Assembly: GCA_018654745.1 (NCBI GenBank)
Contig: JABILA010000040.1
Span: forward strand, 1 to 61,772
DNA: 61,772 nucleotides
Reading direction: 5' to 3'
DNA from: Alphaproteobacteria bacterium
GTDB taxonomy: Bacteria > Pseudomonadota > Alphaproteobacteria > UBA2966
Shown piece after piece: positions 37,600-46,575 of the stretch (the first letter of the stretch is position 1; every line of letters begins with the position of its first letter). A program made the translations under genes and the position numbers. The notes below the pieces were generated by a model. That model had not been told where the DNA came from. It was given only the letters and a program-made list of their open reading frames with translations, and ran no database searches.

Positions 37600-39024
37600 T
37601 TAAAATTCAAGAAATATCTCTGCGCGCCGATTATGCGACTGACCTTCAGGCATATGTTCGAAATATACCGGATCCGCGTCACTGACAGCTTCGACCCGAA
37701 CGGCAGATGCATCAACACCATTGCGCATCAATTCCCGTGCCACTTCATTGGCACGATCAAGCGACACACGGAAGTTAATCATACGATGCCGGGCAAGGTT
37801 CATGTTCTTCGTAAAGTGGGACGCGTGACCCACAACCCGGATAACACCGCGCCGGTTTGTTTTATAAGCTTCTGCGGCAGTCCGTAGTTCCTTCTTGGCC
37901 TTTCGGCCCAGCTTGGAAGAGCCATTCCCAAAATGGACAACCAGCTTGCGTGCAGAAGCAGGCGCGCTGACAAGGGCAGCACCCGGATTGACCGTAACAC
38001 TGGCCGGGGACTTTCCGGTCAGGGGATCGTTATAGGCAGCCAACACGATACCCGGCAGCGACGACTGCCCCGCATTGATTGGTTGGGCGACCGGCGAATT
38101 AAACGTCGAACTGGCCGGTGCTGTGCTTACGGTACTGGCGGATTGCGCGAGGCTGGCCGCAAACATCTGAGACAGCGCATTTTGACCCGCATTCGGAAAT
38201 GACGGCGCCGCCATGGTTGGCGTAACGTAGCCATTGCCGGCCACTTGCACAGGTGCCGGAGCGGCCCCCGAGATCAACGGTGGCAATGGTGCCGGAGGCG
38301 GTGTTGTCGCAACACGTGCAGGTGCTGATACGACACTTGTGGGCGTCGGCATAGGTGCCATTTTCGCGGTTACAGCAGGTGCTGTCAAAGGTGGAAGCGG
38401 CGCAGGTGCAATTGGCGGAACAGGCTGTGGTGCAGCCGCTGAGGCCAGTTTTGGCAAGCGCGAGAGACGCGGGTTAACAGGTTTAACCGGCACAGGTTGG
38501 GGAGCTGCTGACATCGGCGCAGGTGCAACCGGTCTTGGCGCAGCTGCGGGTGCAGCAGCAACCTGTTTCATGACCTGTTTTTGCGGAACAGGCTTCGGCA
38601 TCGGCTTGGGTGCAGTCCGGGTCGCCAACTGGGCGCTCGTCTTTCCGCCGCTACGTAAATCTTCGTCGGTGTATTTGGCTTTGTCACGATCTGCAATCAG
38701 ACCGGAGGTCACGGTTGCACGATCTGCATCGCTGCTGGTTGCAGGTGCCTTTGCCGGTACCGATTTCAGTGCGGGAAAGGACTTGCTGTCTGACGCATCA
38801 GCAACTTTTCGTGTTGATTGAGGTGGTGCCGTGCCATCGGTACTGAAAGCACTGTCATACCAGTCAACCGGATTTGCCCAGTCTGGCAAGGACGAACAAC
38901 CGCCAAGTCCAATAGCGATCACCGCTGTCAGTGTCGTTCCTCGCACCCAGCGGGATGTCGCACGGCGTCCGGAATTCCCGACACGCTTGTCTGCGCCCAT
39001 TAATTTTCCCCCTGATTCGTTCAT
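37600..39024 (-). CDS. Pro/Ala-rich lipoprotein with OmpA-like peptidoglycan-binding domain
   Basis: 474 aa from the ATG at 39024 (GGAG 8 nt upstream). The ATG at 39000, with a strong AGGGGG site, is a close alternative. A lipobox (IGLGGCSS) follows a short hydrophobic stretch. Residues about 80-330 are low-complexity Pro/Ala/Val. The C-terminal 120 residues form an OmpA_C-like domain (VVHFGNGSSKLGRKAKKEL ... RVVGHASHFTKN ... NRRAEIFLEF). It likely tethers the outer membrane to peptidoglycan through a long flexible spacer. No Tol/Pal genes are adjacent. Confidence 0.83.
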   Translation of the reverse strand: MNESGGKLMGADKRVGNSGRRATSRWVRGTTLTAVIAIGLGGCSSLPDWANPVDWYDSAFSTDGTAPPQSTRKVADASDSKSFPALKSVPAKAPATSSDADRATVTSGLIADRDKAKYTDEDLRSGGKTSAQLATRTAPKPMPKPVPQKQVMKQVAAAPAAAPRPVAPAPMSAAPQPVPVKPVNPRLSRLPKLASAAAPQPVPPIAPAPLPPLTAPAVTAKMAPMPTPTSVVSAPARVATTPPPAPLPPLISGAAPAPVQVAGNGYVTPTMAAPSFPNAGQNALSQMFAASLAQSASTVSTAPASSTFNSPVAQPINAGQSSLPGIVLAAYNDPLTGKSPASVTVNPGAALVSAPASARKLVVHFGNGSSKLGRKAKKELRTAAEAYKTNRRGVIRVVGHASHFTKNMNLARHRMINFRVSLDRANEVARELMRNGVDASAVRVEAVSDADPVYFEHMPEGQSHNRRAEIFLEF

Positions 39025-39234
39025 CGTCTTCGCTCCAGTTTTGACCTTGTCCAACGACACCCTGTCATAGCCCGGGTGCTTTGGTTTCCCGTCTGGTAAC
39101 CCGAAAGTACCAATTTTTGTTCGGACTGGTTGCGACGACCAGTACTTTCCCGCATTCTATTTGTGTCACCAATTTTATCGATGCGCCGCAATTTGTTCTT
39201 TTGTACGCTATTTCAACACCATAGGGAATGTATA

Positions 39235-41028
39235 ATGAGCGATCAACATGGCACTGAGCCCCAAATGCCTGATTTCGACAAACTGGCTGAAAATATGTCG
39301 TCGGTCGCAGAGAAGAGCCAGCGCCTGATTGCAGATTTCATGAAACGCCAGGCTGAAGGTGAGGCCTCCGGCTTTGATGATCCCATGCATATCGGCCACA
39401 CGTTTCTCGAATTGACACAAAAAATGATGGCTGACCCGGCCAAGGTCGCCAATGCCCAGATGGCTTTGTGGCAGGACTATATGAAACTGTGGCAACACGC
39501 GGCTGAGAAGATGACCGGCACGGAAAGCGCGCCTGTTGCCCAGCCTGCCCCCGGCGACAAACGTTTCAAACACGAAGACTGGGAGGAAAATCAGGTTTTT
39601 GATTTCCTCAAACAGTCATATTTACTGACGGCGGACTGGATGAAACGCACTGTCCATGAGGTTGAGGGGCTGGATGACCACACCCGGCAAAAGGCCGATT
39701 TTTATACCACCCAGTTTGCCGACGCGCTGTCGCCAACCAACTTTGCAGCCATGAACCCGCAGGTCTTGCATGAGACGGTTGAAAGTGGTGGCGAAAACCT
39801 TGTCAAAGGTCTGGATAACCTTCTGCGTGATCTTGAAAAAGGTGACGGTCAACTCGCTGTTTCCATGACAGACCCGGAAGCGTTTGATGTTGGACGGAAT
39901 ATCGCGACGACACCTGGAAAAGTTGTTTTTCAAAACAATCTCATACAGTTACTACAATATTCTCCCTCAACAGATGAAGTGAATATTCGCCCGCTACTGA
40001 TTACCCCACCATGGATTAACAAATTCTACGTTCTGGATCTACAACCCAAAAACTCCCTTATTAAATGGGCGGTTGATCAGGGCTTGACCGTATTTGTCGT
40101 CAGCTGGGTTAATCCGGACGAAAAACTGGCAACCAAGTCTTTTGAAGACTATATGCTGGAAGGATTGTTGAGCGCGGTAGATGCTGTCGAAGCGGCAACA
40201 GGCGTCTCGGAAATCAACGCCATCGGTTATTGCATTGGCGGCACTTTGCTTGCTTCAACCCTGGCCTATATGGCTGAAAAAGGCGACGACCGCATCAAGT
40301 CCGCCACGTTCTTCACGGCATTGGTTGATTTTGCCGAAGTCGGTGATATGTCGGTTTTCATTGATGACGAGCAAATCGATACGCTGGAAAAAAACATGGC
40401 GGAAAAAGGCTATCTCGAAGGACGTGAGATGTCCACGACCTTTAATATGCTGCGATCCAACGACCTGATCTGGTCTTTTGTGGTGAATAACTACCTGATG
40501 GGCAAGGACCCCTTCCCGTTTGATCTGTTGTACTGGAACTCGGATTCGACCCGCATGCCGGCGGCCATGCACAGCTATTATCTGCGCAATATGTACCAGA
40601 AGAACAAACTGTCTACACCGGGCGGTATTACGCTGGATGGCGTCGATATTGATCTTGGCAAGGTAAAAACGCCGGTTTATATCCTGGCCACCAAGGAAGA
40701 TCATATTGCGCCGTGGAAGTCTTCTTACGTCGGGACGCAGCTTTATTCGGGCAAAATCAAGTTTGTGCTTTCAGGTTCAGGACACATCGCCGGTGTGGTT
40801 AATCCGCCGTCCGCCAAAAAATATGGCTATTGGACGAACAGCAAACTACCAGCCGGGCCTGACGACTGGTTCGCGGGTGCCAAACAACATGAAGGTTCCT
40901 GGTGGCCGGACTGGATCAAGTGGATCAGGGCCCAGGACAAGAAAACAGTCCCCGCCAGAGTGCCTGGCGACGGCAAGCTTGACGTCATCGAAGATGCGCC
41001 AGGCTCGTTTGTGTTGATCAAGGCCTGA
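39235..41028 (+). CDS. phaC: Class I poly(3-hydroxyalkanoate) synthase
   Basis: 597 aa from the ATG at 39235 (AGGGA ribosome site); the longer open frame upstream has no conserved residues. Polymerises hydroxyacyl-CoA into storage polyester on granules. Catalytic triad: Cys333 in the lipase-like box GYCIGGT, Asp in LATKEDHIAPW, and His in SGSGHIAGV. An N-terminal PhaC_N region (about 90-260) precedes the core. No phaR, phasin or depolymerase is adjacent. It is divergent from the OmpA-domain gene and 29 bp upstream of the broken methyltransferase gene. Confidence 0.96.
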   Translation: MSDQHGTEPQMPDFDKLAENMSSVAEKSQRLIADFMKRQAEGEASGFDDPMHIGHTFLELTQKMMADPAKVANAQMALWQDYMKLWQHAAEKMTGTESAPVAQPAPGDKRFKHEDWEENQVFDFLKQSYLLTADWMKRTVHEVEGLDDHTRQKADFYTTQFADALSPTNFAAMNPQVLHETVESGGENLVKGLDNLLRDLEKGDGQLAVSMTDPEAFDVGRNIATTPGKVVFQNNLIQLLQYSPSTDEVNIRPLLITPPWINKFYVLDLQPKNSLIKWAVDQGLTVFVVSWVNPDEKLATKSFEDYMLEGLLSAVDAVEAATGVSEINAIGYCIGGTLLASTLAYMAEKGDDRIKSATFFTALVDFAEVGDMSVFIDDEQIDTLEKNMAEKGYLEGREMSTTFNMLRSNDLIWSFVVNNYLMGKDPFPFDLLYWNSDSTRMPAAMHSYYLRNMYQKNKLSTPGGITLDGVDIDLGKVKTPVYILATKEDHIAPWKSSYVGTQLYSGKIKFVLSGSGHIAGVVNPPSAKKYGYWTNSKLPAGPDDWFAGAKQHEGSWWPDWIKWIRAQDKKTVPARVPGDGKLDVIEDAPGSFVLIKA

Positions 41029-41057
41029 CAAGCGTTCAAATATGGCGGTCATAGCCA

Positions 41058-41837
41058 TTGACCAGTAGCTCGAAACGTAAATATCCGCCTGTTGCAACAG
41101 CGTTGGTGGCACAGCTGATCGCAGCTGCCGTTTGCTTTGGGCTGACTTTGGTGATCAACAGAAATGCGCCGTTCAATGTTGAACTACCTTATGTTCTGGC
41201 AGCACAGGGTATTGTCGCAGCACTGATTACCTATTATCGCGGCTTGTCGGCCTGGTGGTTGCCAATCCAGCTTGTGCTGCCGGCAGCCGTTGCCGCCGCC
41301 ATGCTGCTTGAATTGCCCTCATGGATTTATCTTGCGGCATTCTTTCTGATCTGGCTGGTATACTCGAACGCCACGGGCGAAGGCGTGCCGCTTTACTTGA
41401 CCAATCGTAAAACCTGGTCGGCGCTGGCTGGATTATTGCCTGAAACAGCCGGATCACGCTGTATCGACCTTGGCAGTGGTCTTGGTGGCACGACCTTGTA
41501 TCTGGCCTGACAGCGGCCCGATCTGATATTTGAGGCCATTGAGACAGCCCCCTTTCCCTTCGCCATCTCCTGGGTGCGGTTCAAGCTATTCGCGCCGGCG
41601 AACTGTTCCGTACATTTCAAGGACATCTGGAAAACCGACCTCTCGGGTTATGACTGGGTCTATTGCTTTTTGTCGCCCCGTCCCATGCCAAGGCTTTATG
41701 CCAAGGCCATTCAGGAAATGAAGCCTGGCAGACACTTCGTCAGCAATTCATTTGACGTGCCAGGCTTTGAGGCAAGCGAAGTCGTTGAAGTTGATGACAG
41801 TCGAAAAACCCGGCTTTTGATCTGGCAGATCAGTTAA
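41058..41837 (+). pseudogene. Membrane-linked class I methyltransferase gene with one in-frame TGA
   Basis: A single reading frame of 260 codons runs from TTG 41058 to TAA 41837, interrupted only by TGA at 41508-41510 (codon 151). Before it: about four hydrophobic helices (residues 13-115) and SAM motif CIDLGSGLGGTTLYLA. After it, in the same frame: RPDLIFEAIE, then FPFAISWVRFKLFAP and the remaining methyltransferase core to ...RLLIWQIS. Homologues would have a residue such as Arg (CGA) at the TGA site, so one C-to-T change explains it. There is no frameshift or deletion, and codon quality after the stop is normal, so the loss is recent or the stop is read through. A sequencing error is also possible. 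Confidence 0.75.
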
Positions 41838-41891
41838 AATCACCACACAATGATCTGAGCGGGAAAGCTTCATGCAAAAGGTCTATACGAT

Positions 41892-43538
41892 ATGACGGAA
41901 CAAAAGGCCGATGTCCTGATCATCGGGGGTGGTATTGCCGGTATTGTCGCAGCGCAGGAACTGTTGGAAGCCGGAAAATCTGTGACCATTCTGGATCGGG
42001 ATGCAGCTGAGAACCTGGGGGGGCTGGCACGTGAGTCCTTTGGTGGCATGTTCTTTGTCGATACGCCCGACCAGCGCAAATCAGGTATTGCCGATAGCCC
42101 GGAAATCGCCTTTCGGGACTGGTGCAGTTTTGGCGAACTGACACCGGATGACGGTCTGTCCTATGACTGGGCCCAGCGATATGTCGAGCGTACAACACCG
42201 GATGTCTACGACTGGGTCAAAAAACGGGGCATCGGGTTTCTGCCCGTCATGAACTGGGTTGAGCGTGGCTTTGATACCCCCGGCAATTCCCTGCCCCGCT
42301 TTCACATGGTCTGGGGAACCGGACAGGAGCTGACCGATCAGCTAGCCCGGCACATGCAAAAAATCGCGACACAGGAAAGTCTTTCAATTCGCTATGATGC
42401 CCGTGTTGAAGAACTGGTCTTTACCAATGGCCGGGTCACGGGGTGCCGCGGCGTGGACGAAAAAACCGGTGAGGCTTTTGAATATGCCGCCGATGCCGTT
42501 GTTGTCGCCGCTGGTGGCCTGAACGGCAACGACAAGATTATTCGCGACAACTGGCACCCTGACTGGGGCACATCCCCGCCTGAGAAAATATTGTGCGGAT
42601 CGCACAAATTCGCCGATGGTTTGATGCACGACGCCACTGAAGCCATTGGCGGATCTGTCATCAATCGCCAGAACAACTGGAATTATGCCGCAGGGATATC
42701 CCACCCGAGACCACGCAAGCCAAGGCACGGGTTGAGCCTGGTACCTTGTAAAACCGCCTTGTGGATGGATGCCACCGGTCGGCGCATTGGTCCCCGTCCC
42801 CTGATTGCAGGCTTTGATACACGCGAAGTCATCAAGCGCATCTGCGAGGTTGCGGAACAGAAAAACATTCCGAAATATTCCTGGCAAATCCTGAACCGCA
42901 AAATCATGCTCAAGGAATTTGCAATTTCGGGTGCGGAATCAAACCGGGCCATTCGGGACAAAAGCAAGTTTGGCTTGCTGAAAAACTTGATTTTTGGCAA
43001 CAGCGAATTGGTCGATGCAACCATTCGCGACAGTGAAGACATTGTCACAGCCTCAAGCGTATCAGAATTAGCAGGAAAAATGAGTGGTCTGAATGGTGAC
43101 ACGCCAATAGACAGCGACGGCATGGCCGCAGACATCGCTGCCTATGATGCACAAATGCGACTGGGACCCGACCAGACAACAGATGACCAGATCAAAAGAA
43201 TTGCGGAACTGCGCAAATACAAAGCCGACAAACTCCGCACTTGCAAGTTCCAGTCCATAGACGAGCGTCGCGCCGGGCCCCTGGTTGCCATACGTACCTA
43301 TATCATCAGCCGCAAAAGTCTGGGCGGCATTGAAACAGATCTCGACAGTCGTGTTCTGGATACAAATGGAAATCCGATTGACGGCCTGTTCGCCGCCGGA
43401 GAAGCTGCCGGGTTTGGAGGTGGTGGTGTTCATGGCATTCGGGCATTGGAAGGTACTTTCCTCGGCGGCTGCGTCTTTTCCGCCAGGATGGCCGCAGCCA
43501 CGATCATCCACGGCACTTCCAGACCAGGGGCTGTGTAA
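41892..43538 (+). CDS. FAD-binding dehydrogenase (ketosteroid-dehydrogenase/fumarate-reductase superfamily)
   Basis: 548 aa. The N-terminal FAD motif DVLIIGGGIAGIVAAQELL (from residue 8), GLARESFGGMFFVDTPDQR, and a C-terminal flavin-contact region (GLFAAGEAAGFGGGGVHGI) place it among FAD-dependent 3-ketosteroid-Delta1-dehydrogenase-like enzymes. It shares a 1-bp overlap (TAATG) with the ThDP enzyme gene downstream, so the two are translationally coupled and probably act on one pathway. The substrate is unknown. There is no signal peptide. Confidence 0.85.
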   Translation: MTEQKADVLIIGGGIAGIVAAQELLEAGKSVTILDRDAAENLGGLARESFGGMFFVDTPDQRKSGIADSPEIAFRDWCSFGELTPDDGLSYDWAQRYVERTTPDVYDWVKKRGIGFLPVMNWVERGFDTPGNSLPRFHMVWGTGQELTDQLARHMQKIATQESLSIRYDARVEELVFTNGRVTGCRGVDEKTGEAFEYAADAVVVAAGGLNGNDKIIRDNWHPDWGTSPPEKILCGSHKFADGLMHDATEAIGGSVINRQNNWNYAAGISHPRPRKPRHGLSLVPCKTALWMDATGRRIGPRPLIAGFDTREVIKRICEVAEQKNIPKYSWQILNRKIMLKEFAISGAESNRAIRDKSKFGLLKNLIFGNSELVDATIRDSEDIVTASSVSELAGKMSGLNGDTPIDSDGMAADIAAYDAQMRLGPDQTTDDQIKRIAELRKYKADKLRTCKFQSIDERRAGPLVAIRTYIISRKSLGGIETDLDSRVLDTNGNPIDGLFAAGEAAGFGGGGVHGIRALEGTFLGGCVFSARMAAATIIHGTSRPGAV

Positions 43539-45286
43539 TGCGAAAAACGGGAGCTGAGCTCGCGGTCCATGCGCTTGAGCAACTCGGGGTACGGTTCACT
43601 TTCGGCGTACCCGGCGTTCACAATACAGAAATCTATGATGAACTGAACTCTTCCGACCAGATCCATCCCGTGCTGGTTACGCACGAAGGCGGTGGCGCTT
43701 TCATGGCCGATGCCGTCAGTCGCACATCGGACTCAACTGGCACTTTAGTGATAGTGCCTGCAGCGGGTGTGACCCATGCCGCCAGTGGCATTGGTGAAGC
43801 CTATCTGGATGGCATTCCCATGCTGGTTGTCTGCGGCGGCATCGATCGGGAGACCGATAAGACCTACCAACTTCACGAAATGGACCAGAAGGCTTTTGTT
43901 GACGGTCTGACAAAACGCTATTTCCTGGTTGAAACCTATGACGACATAATTCCCATGCTCTATCAGGCGCATGATCTGGCGCACAGTGGCAAGCCGGGAC
44001 CGGTTTTTGTTGAAATTCCGGTTAACCTGCAACGCTTCAAGGGTGAAGTGACCGCCCTGCCCGACTACCAGATTGAAACTCCTGCAACTGAAATCCAGCT
44101 GGAGGAAATCCGCAAGGCAGTTGAGTTGTTGCGCAAGGCGAGACGTCCAGGAATTTTCGCAGGCTGGGGTGCTAACGGTGCACAGGCGGAACTGATAAAG
44201 CTTGCTGAACGCCTTGATGCTCCTGTCAGTACAACGCTGCAGGGCCTTGGCGTTTTTCCAGGCAATCATCCACTGCATACCGGGTTGGCATTTGGCCCAT
44301 CTGCGGTCCCGGCCTCACGCAATGCCTTCGCCGGGTGTGATGTGATGATCGCAATCGGTACCAGGTTCAGCGAAATCGGTACGGGATTTTTCTTCAGCGC
44401 AGAAACTCCGAAGAATCTTATTCACATCGATATTGATCCCGAAGTATTTAACAAGAATTACCCGGCCGAAGTTGCTCTGGCAGGTGATGCAAAAACCATC
44501 CTGGACGCCATGTTCAGGGTCATGGGGAACGACAGCGGATCTGCCAACAGAGCAAGATCATCCGGGGAAATGCGGATCAACATTGCCACGGACAAAACCA
44601 ATTATCGGGGCCTGTGGCAAAAACATGATTCGAAAGGCCGGGTCAATCCCGAAAGCTTTTTTGGTGATTTGCGAAGCAGCCAGCGCGAAAATTCGATCTT
44701 TGTCGTTGATGACGGCAATCATACATTCCTGACGGCTGAACTCCTGCCGATTAATGACGGAGACAAGTTCATCGGGCCGACCGATTTTAACTGCATGGGA
44801 TACGCCGTCCCTGCGGCTATCGGGGCCAAACTGGCGAACAGGGATACCGCGGTTGCTGCAGTCGTTGGCGATGGCTGTTTCACCATGACCTGCATGGAAT
44901 TGCTGACGGCATCGCGTCAGGAAATCGGACCGGTATTCTATGTGTTCAATGATGGTGAGCTGTCACAAATCGCCCAGGCCCAGCGCATTGTCTATAACCG
45001 CACCCCCTGCACCGGACTTGAAGGGCTTAATCTGGAGGGTGTCGCGCTGGCAACAGGTGCACATTATCTGGAACTGTCCAGTGCGGATGATCCGGCTGCA
45101 GTAATGGTTGAGGCCAATCGGCTGGCCGATGAAACCAATCGACCGGTCATCGTCGATGTTGCTATCGATTACAGCAAAAAGTCTGCCTATACCTCCGGTG
45201 CCGCCAAAACCAGCGTCAAACGCCTGCCTCTGCGTGAGGCTTTGCGCTTTGTCGGCAGGATCGCCACAAGAAAAATAACAGGCTAA
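43538..45286 (+). CDS. Thiamine-diphosphate-dependent enzyme (acetolactate-synthase/decarboxylase-like)
   Basis: 582 aa. Three-domain ThDP fold. Catalytic Glu is in VTHEGGGAFMADAVSR near residue 50. The central domain holds GIFAGWGANGAQ. The ThDP/Mg motif is GDGCFTMTCMELLTAS...YVFNDGE (GDG...ND rather than the usual NN). It is closer to acetolactate-synthase-like or benzoylformate-decarboxylase-like members than to true IlvB. No ilvN regulatory subunit is nearby, so isoleucine/valine synthesis is unlikely. Its start overlaps the FAD dehydrogenase stop. Confidence 0.87.
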   Translation: MRKTGAELAVHALEQLGVRFTFGVPGVHNTEIYDELNSSDQIHPVLVTHEGGGAFMADAVSRTSDSTGTLVIVPAAGVTHAASGIGEAYLDGIPMLVVCGGIDRETDKTYQLHEMDQKAFVDGLTKRYFLVETYDDIIPMLYQAHDLAHSGKPGPVFVEIPVNLQRFKGEVTALPDYQIETPATEIQLEEIRKAVELLRKARRPGIFAGWGANGAQAELIKLAERLDAPVSTTLQGLGVFPGNHPLHTGLAFGPSAVPASRNAFAGCDVMIAIGTRFSEIGTGFFFSAETPKNLIHIDIDPEVFNKNYPAEVALAGDAKTILDAMFRVMGNDSGSANRARSSGEMRINIATDKTNYRGLWQKHDSKGRVNPESFFGDLRSSQRENSIFVVDDGNHTFLTAELLPINDGDKFIGPTDFNCMGYAVPAAIGAKLANRDTAVAAVVGDGCFTMTCMELLTASRQEIGPVFYVFNDGELSQIAQAQRIVYNRTPCTGLEGLNLEGVALATGAHYLELSSADDPAAVMVEANRLADETNRPVIVDVAIDYSKKSAYTSGAAKTSVKRLPLREALRFVGRIATRKITG

Positions 45287-45310
45287 CGCCCGTTAAGCAC
45301 CTTCAATAAT

Positions 45311-45347
45311 TTGACATTTGCGCTCTGTTATTCTAGCACTAGAATAA
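45311..45347 (+). promoter_or_regulatory. padR promoter/operator: TTGACA and perfect palindrome over the start codon
   Basis: A consensus-like -35 hexamer TTGACA (45311-45316) is followed by a perfect 9-bp dyad, TTATTCTAG-CA-CTAGAATAA (45328-45347), which covers the -10 region and ends on the A of the padR ATG. Dimeric PadR proteins commonly repress their own promoter through such dyads. Bound protein would block both promoter and start, and the transcript may be leaderless. Confidence 0.65.
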
Positions 45348-45889
45348 TGGATGATAAACTCACCAAAGCTGAATATGCCCTGCTCGGTCTTTTGATCGAA
45401 AAACCAGCACATGGCTATGACCTTGAACAGACCATCGAACAACGTGACATGCGCGAATGGACGGAACTGGCGTTCTCTTCAATCTATTACGTCCTTAAAA
45501 AACTTGAAGAACGCGGACAAATCGAATCGCTTGCAAAGGCCTCGTCCGGCAAACGCGCCCGAAAGGTGTTTGCATCGACCGAAGCCGGGCGTGAATTACA
45601 CAACAAAATGACGCTGAAGTTTCTTGGACAGGCAGAAAACCTTTATCCGGCTGTACTGCTCGGGCTGGCAAACTGGCCTTCCGTGGACCAGAAACTCGCC
45701 CTGGAAACATTAAAACTGCGCAAGACGGAGCTGATGACCATCCACAAGGGACTAACGGTCAGATCACAGGTCCAGGCACAATCCCAACCCGACTTTGTTG
45801 ATGCCATGTTTGATTACAGCCTTACGCATTTGAAAGCTGAAATCGACTGGATCAATCGCACCCTTGATAAACTCGGAGACAGTTCATGA
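45347..45889 (+). CDS. PadR-family transcriptional regulator
   Basis: 180 aa. N-terminal winged helix (residues about 5-80: LTKAEYALLGLLIEKPAHGYDL ... YYVLKKLEERGQIES) plus a C-terminal helical dimer domain (Vir_act_alpha_C-like). PadR proteins are dimeric repressors relieved by small molecules. The ATG at 45347 lies inside the palindrome, so autoregulation is probable. It overlaps the GyrI-like gene by 4 bp (ATGA), giving a two-gene sensor unit. Confidence 0.9.
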   Translation: MDDKLTKAEYALLGLLIEKPAHGYDLEQTIEQRDMREWTELAFSSIYYVLKKLEERGQIESLAKASSGKRARKVFASTEAGRELHNKMTLKFLGQAENLYPAVLLGLANWPSVDQKLALETLKLRKTELMTIHKGLTVRSQVQAQSQPDFVDAMFDYSLTHLKAEIDWINRTLDKLGDSS

Positions 45890-46497
45890 AGATCGACCTG
45901 AAAAAAGACCTTAAACACCTGTACAACGCATCGGCCAAGGCACCGGTCTTTGTCGATGTACCCGACATGAATTTTCTGATGATCGATGGAACAGGTGGCC
46001 CCACGGAAGACGGCCCTTATGGCAAGGCTATCGAAGCGCTTTATTCCATTTCCTACGCCGCCAAATTTCACATCAAGAAAGACCTCGGCGGTGTCGATTA
46101 TGCAGTGATGCCACTTGAAGGTCTGTGGTGGACGGACATTCCGGAAGAATTCAGTATGACTGATCGTGATCCCTGGAAATGGACCATGATGTTGATGCAA
46201 CCGGACTGGGTCACTGCAGAGGTTCAGGAAGTCGCCTTTGAGCGCGCCAGCAAAAAACTGGATCGGGATTTATCTTCCGTCTATGAACATACTTTGAAAG
46301 AAGGCCACGTAGTGCAAATCATGCACATTGGTCCCTATTCGGACGAACCGCCGGTCATCCAGGGTATGCACCGGTTCGTTGATGAAAACGGTATGAAATT
46401 GCGCGACAAGCATCACGAAATCTATCTTTCCGATCCACGCCGGGCAAAGCCCGAAAAACTGAAGACCATCCTTCGTCATCCCGTCGAACCTGCTTGA
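45886..46497 (+). CDS. GyrI-like small-molecule-binding protein
   Basis: 203 aa of the GyrI/AraC-effector-binding (SOUL/SHS2-fold) group. Conserved features are VPDMNFLMIDGTGGPTED, VDYAVMPLEGLWWTD and IGPYSDEPPVIQGMH. Stand-alone GyrI-like proteins bind or hydrolyse hydrophobic cyclic compounds. Pairing with PadR is common. It starts inside padR (ATGA overlap) and is followed 78 bp later by the glycyl-radical enzyme gene. Confidence 0.88.
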   Translation: MKIDLKKDLKHLYNASAKAPVFVDVPDMNFLMIDGTGGPTEDGPYGKAIEALYSISYAAKFHIKKDLGGVDYAVMPLEGLWWTDIPEEFSMTDRDPWKWTMMLMQPDWVTAEVQEVAFERASKKLDRDLSSVYEHTLKEGHVVQIMHIGPYSDEPPVIQGMHRFVDENGMKLRDKHHEIYLSDPRRAKPEKLKTILRHPVEPA

Positions 46498-46575
46498 CAA
46501 TATTGCTGTGCAAACCGGCATATCCACATTATAACCAGGGGAATGAAACCTGTTTCAGTTCGACGGAGTCGAAAC

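Noticed and set aside
41508..41510. Possible selenocysteine or recoded TGA in the methyltransferase
   Set aside because: Homologues are not expected to have Cys here, no selenocysteine-type stem is evident just after the TGA, and a single C-to-T change is simpler.
46498..46575. FNR/Anr box upstream of yjjI
   Set aside because: No TTGAT....ATCAA pattern is found in the spacer, although anaerobic control would be expected for a glycyl-radical enzyme.
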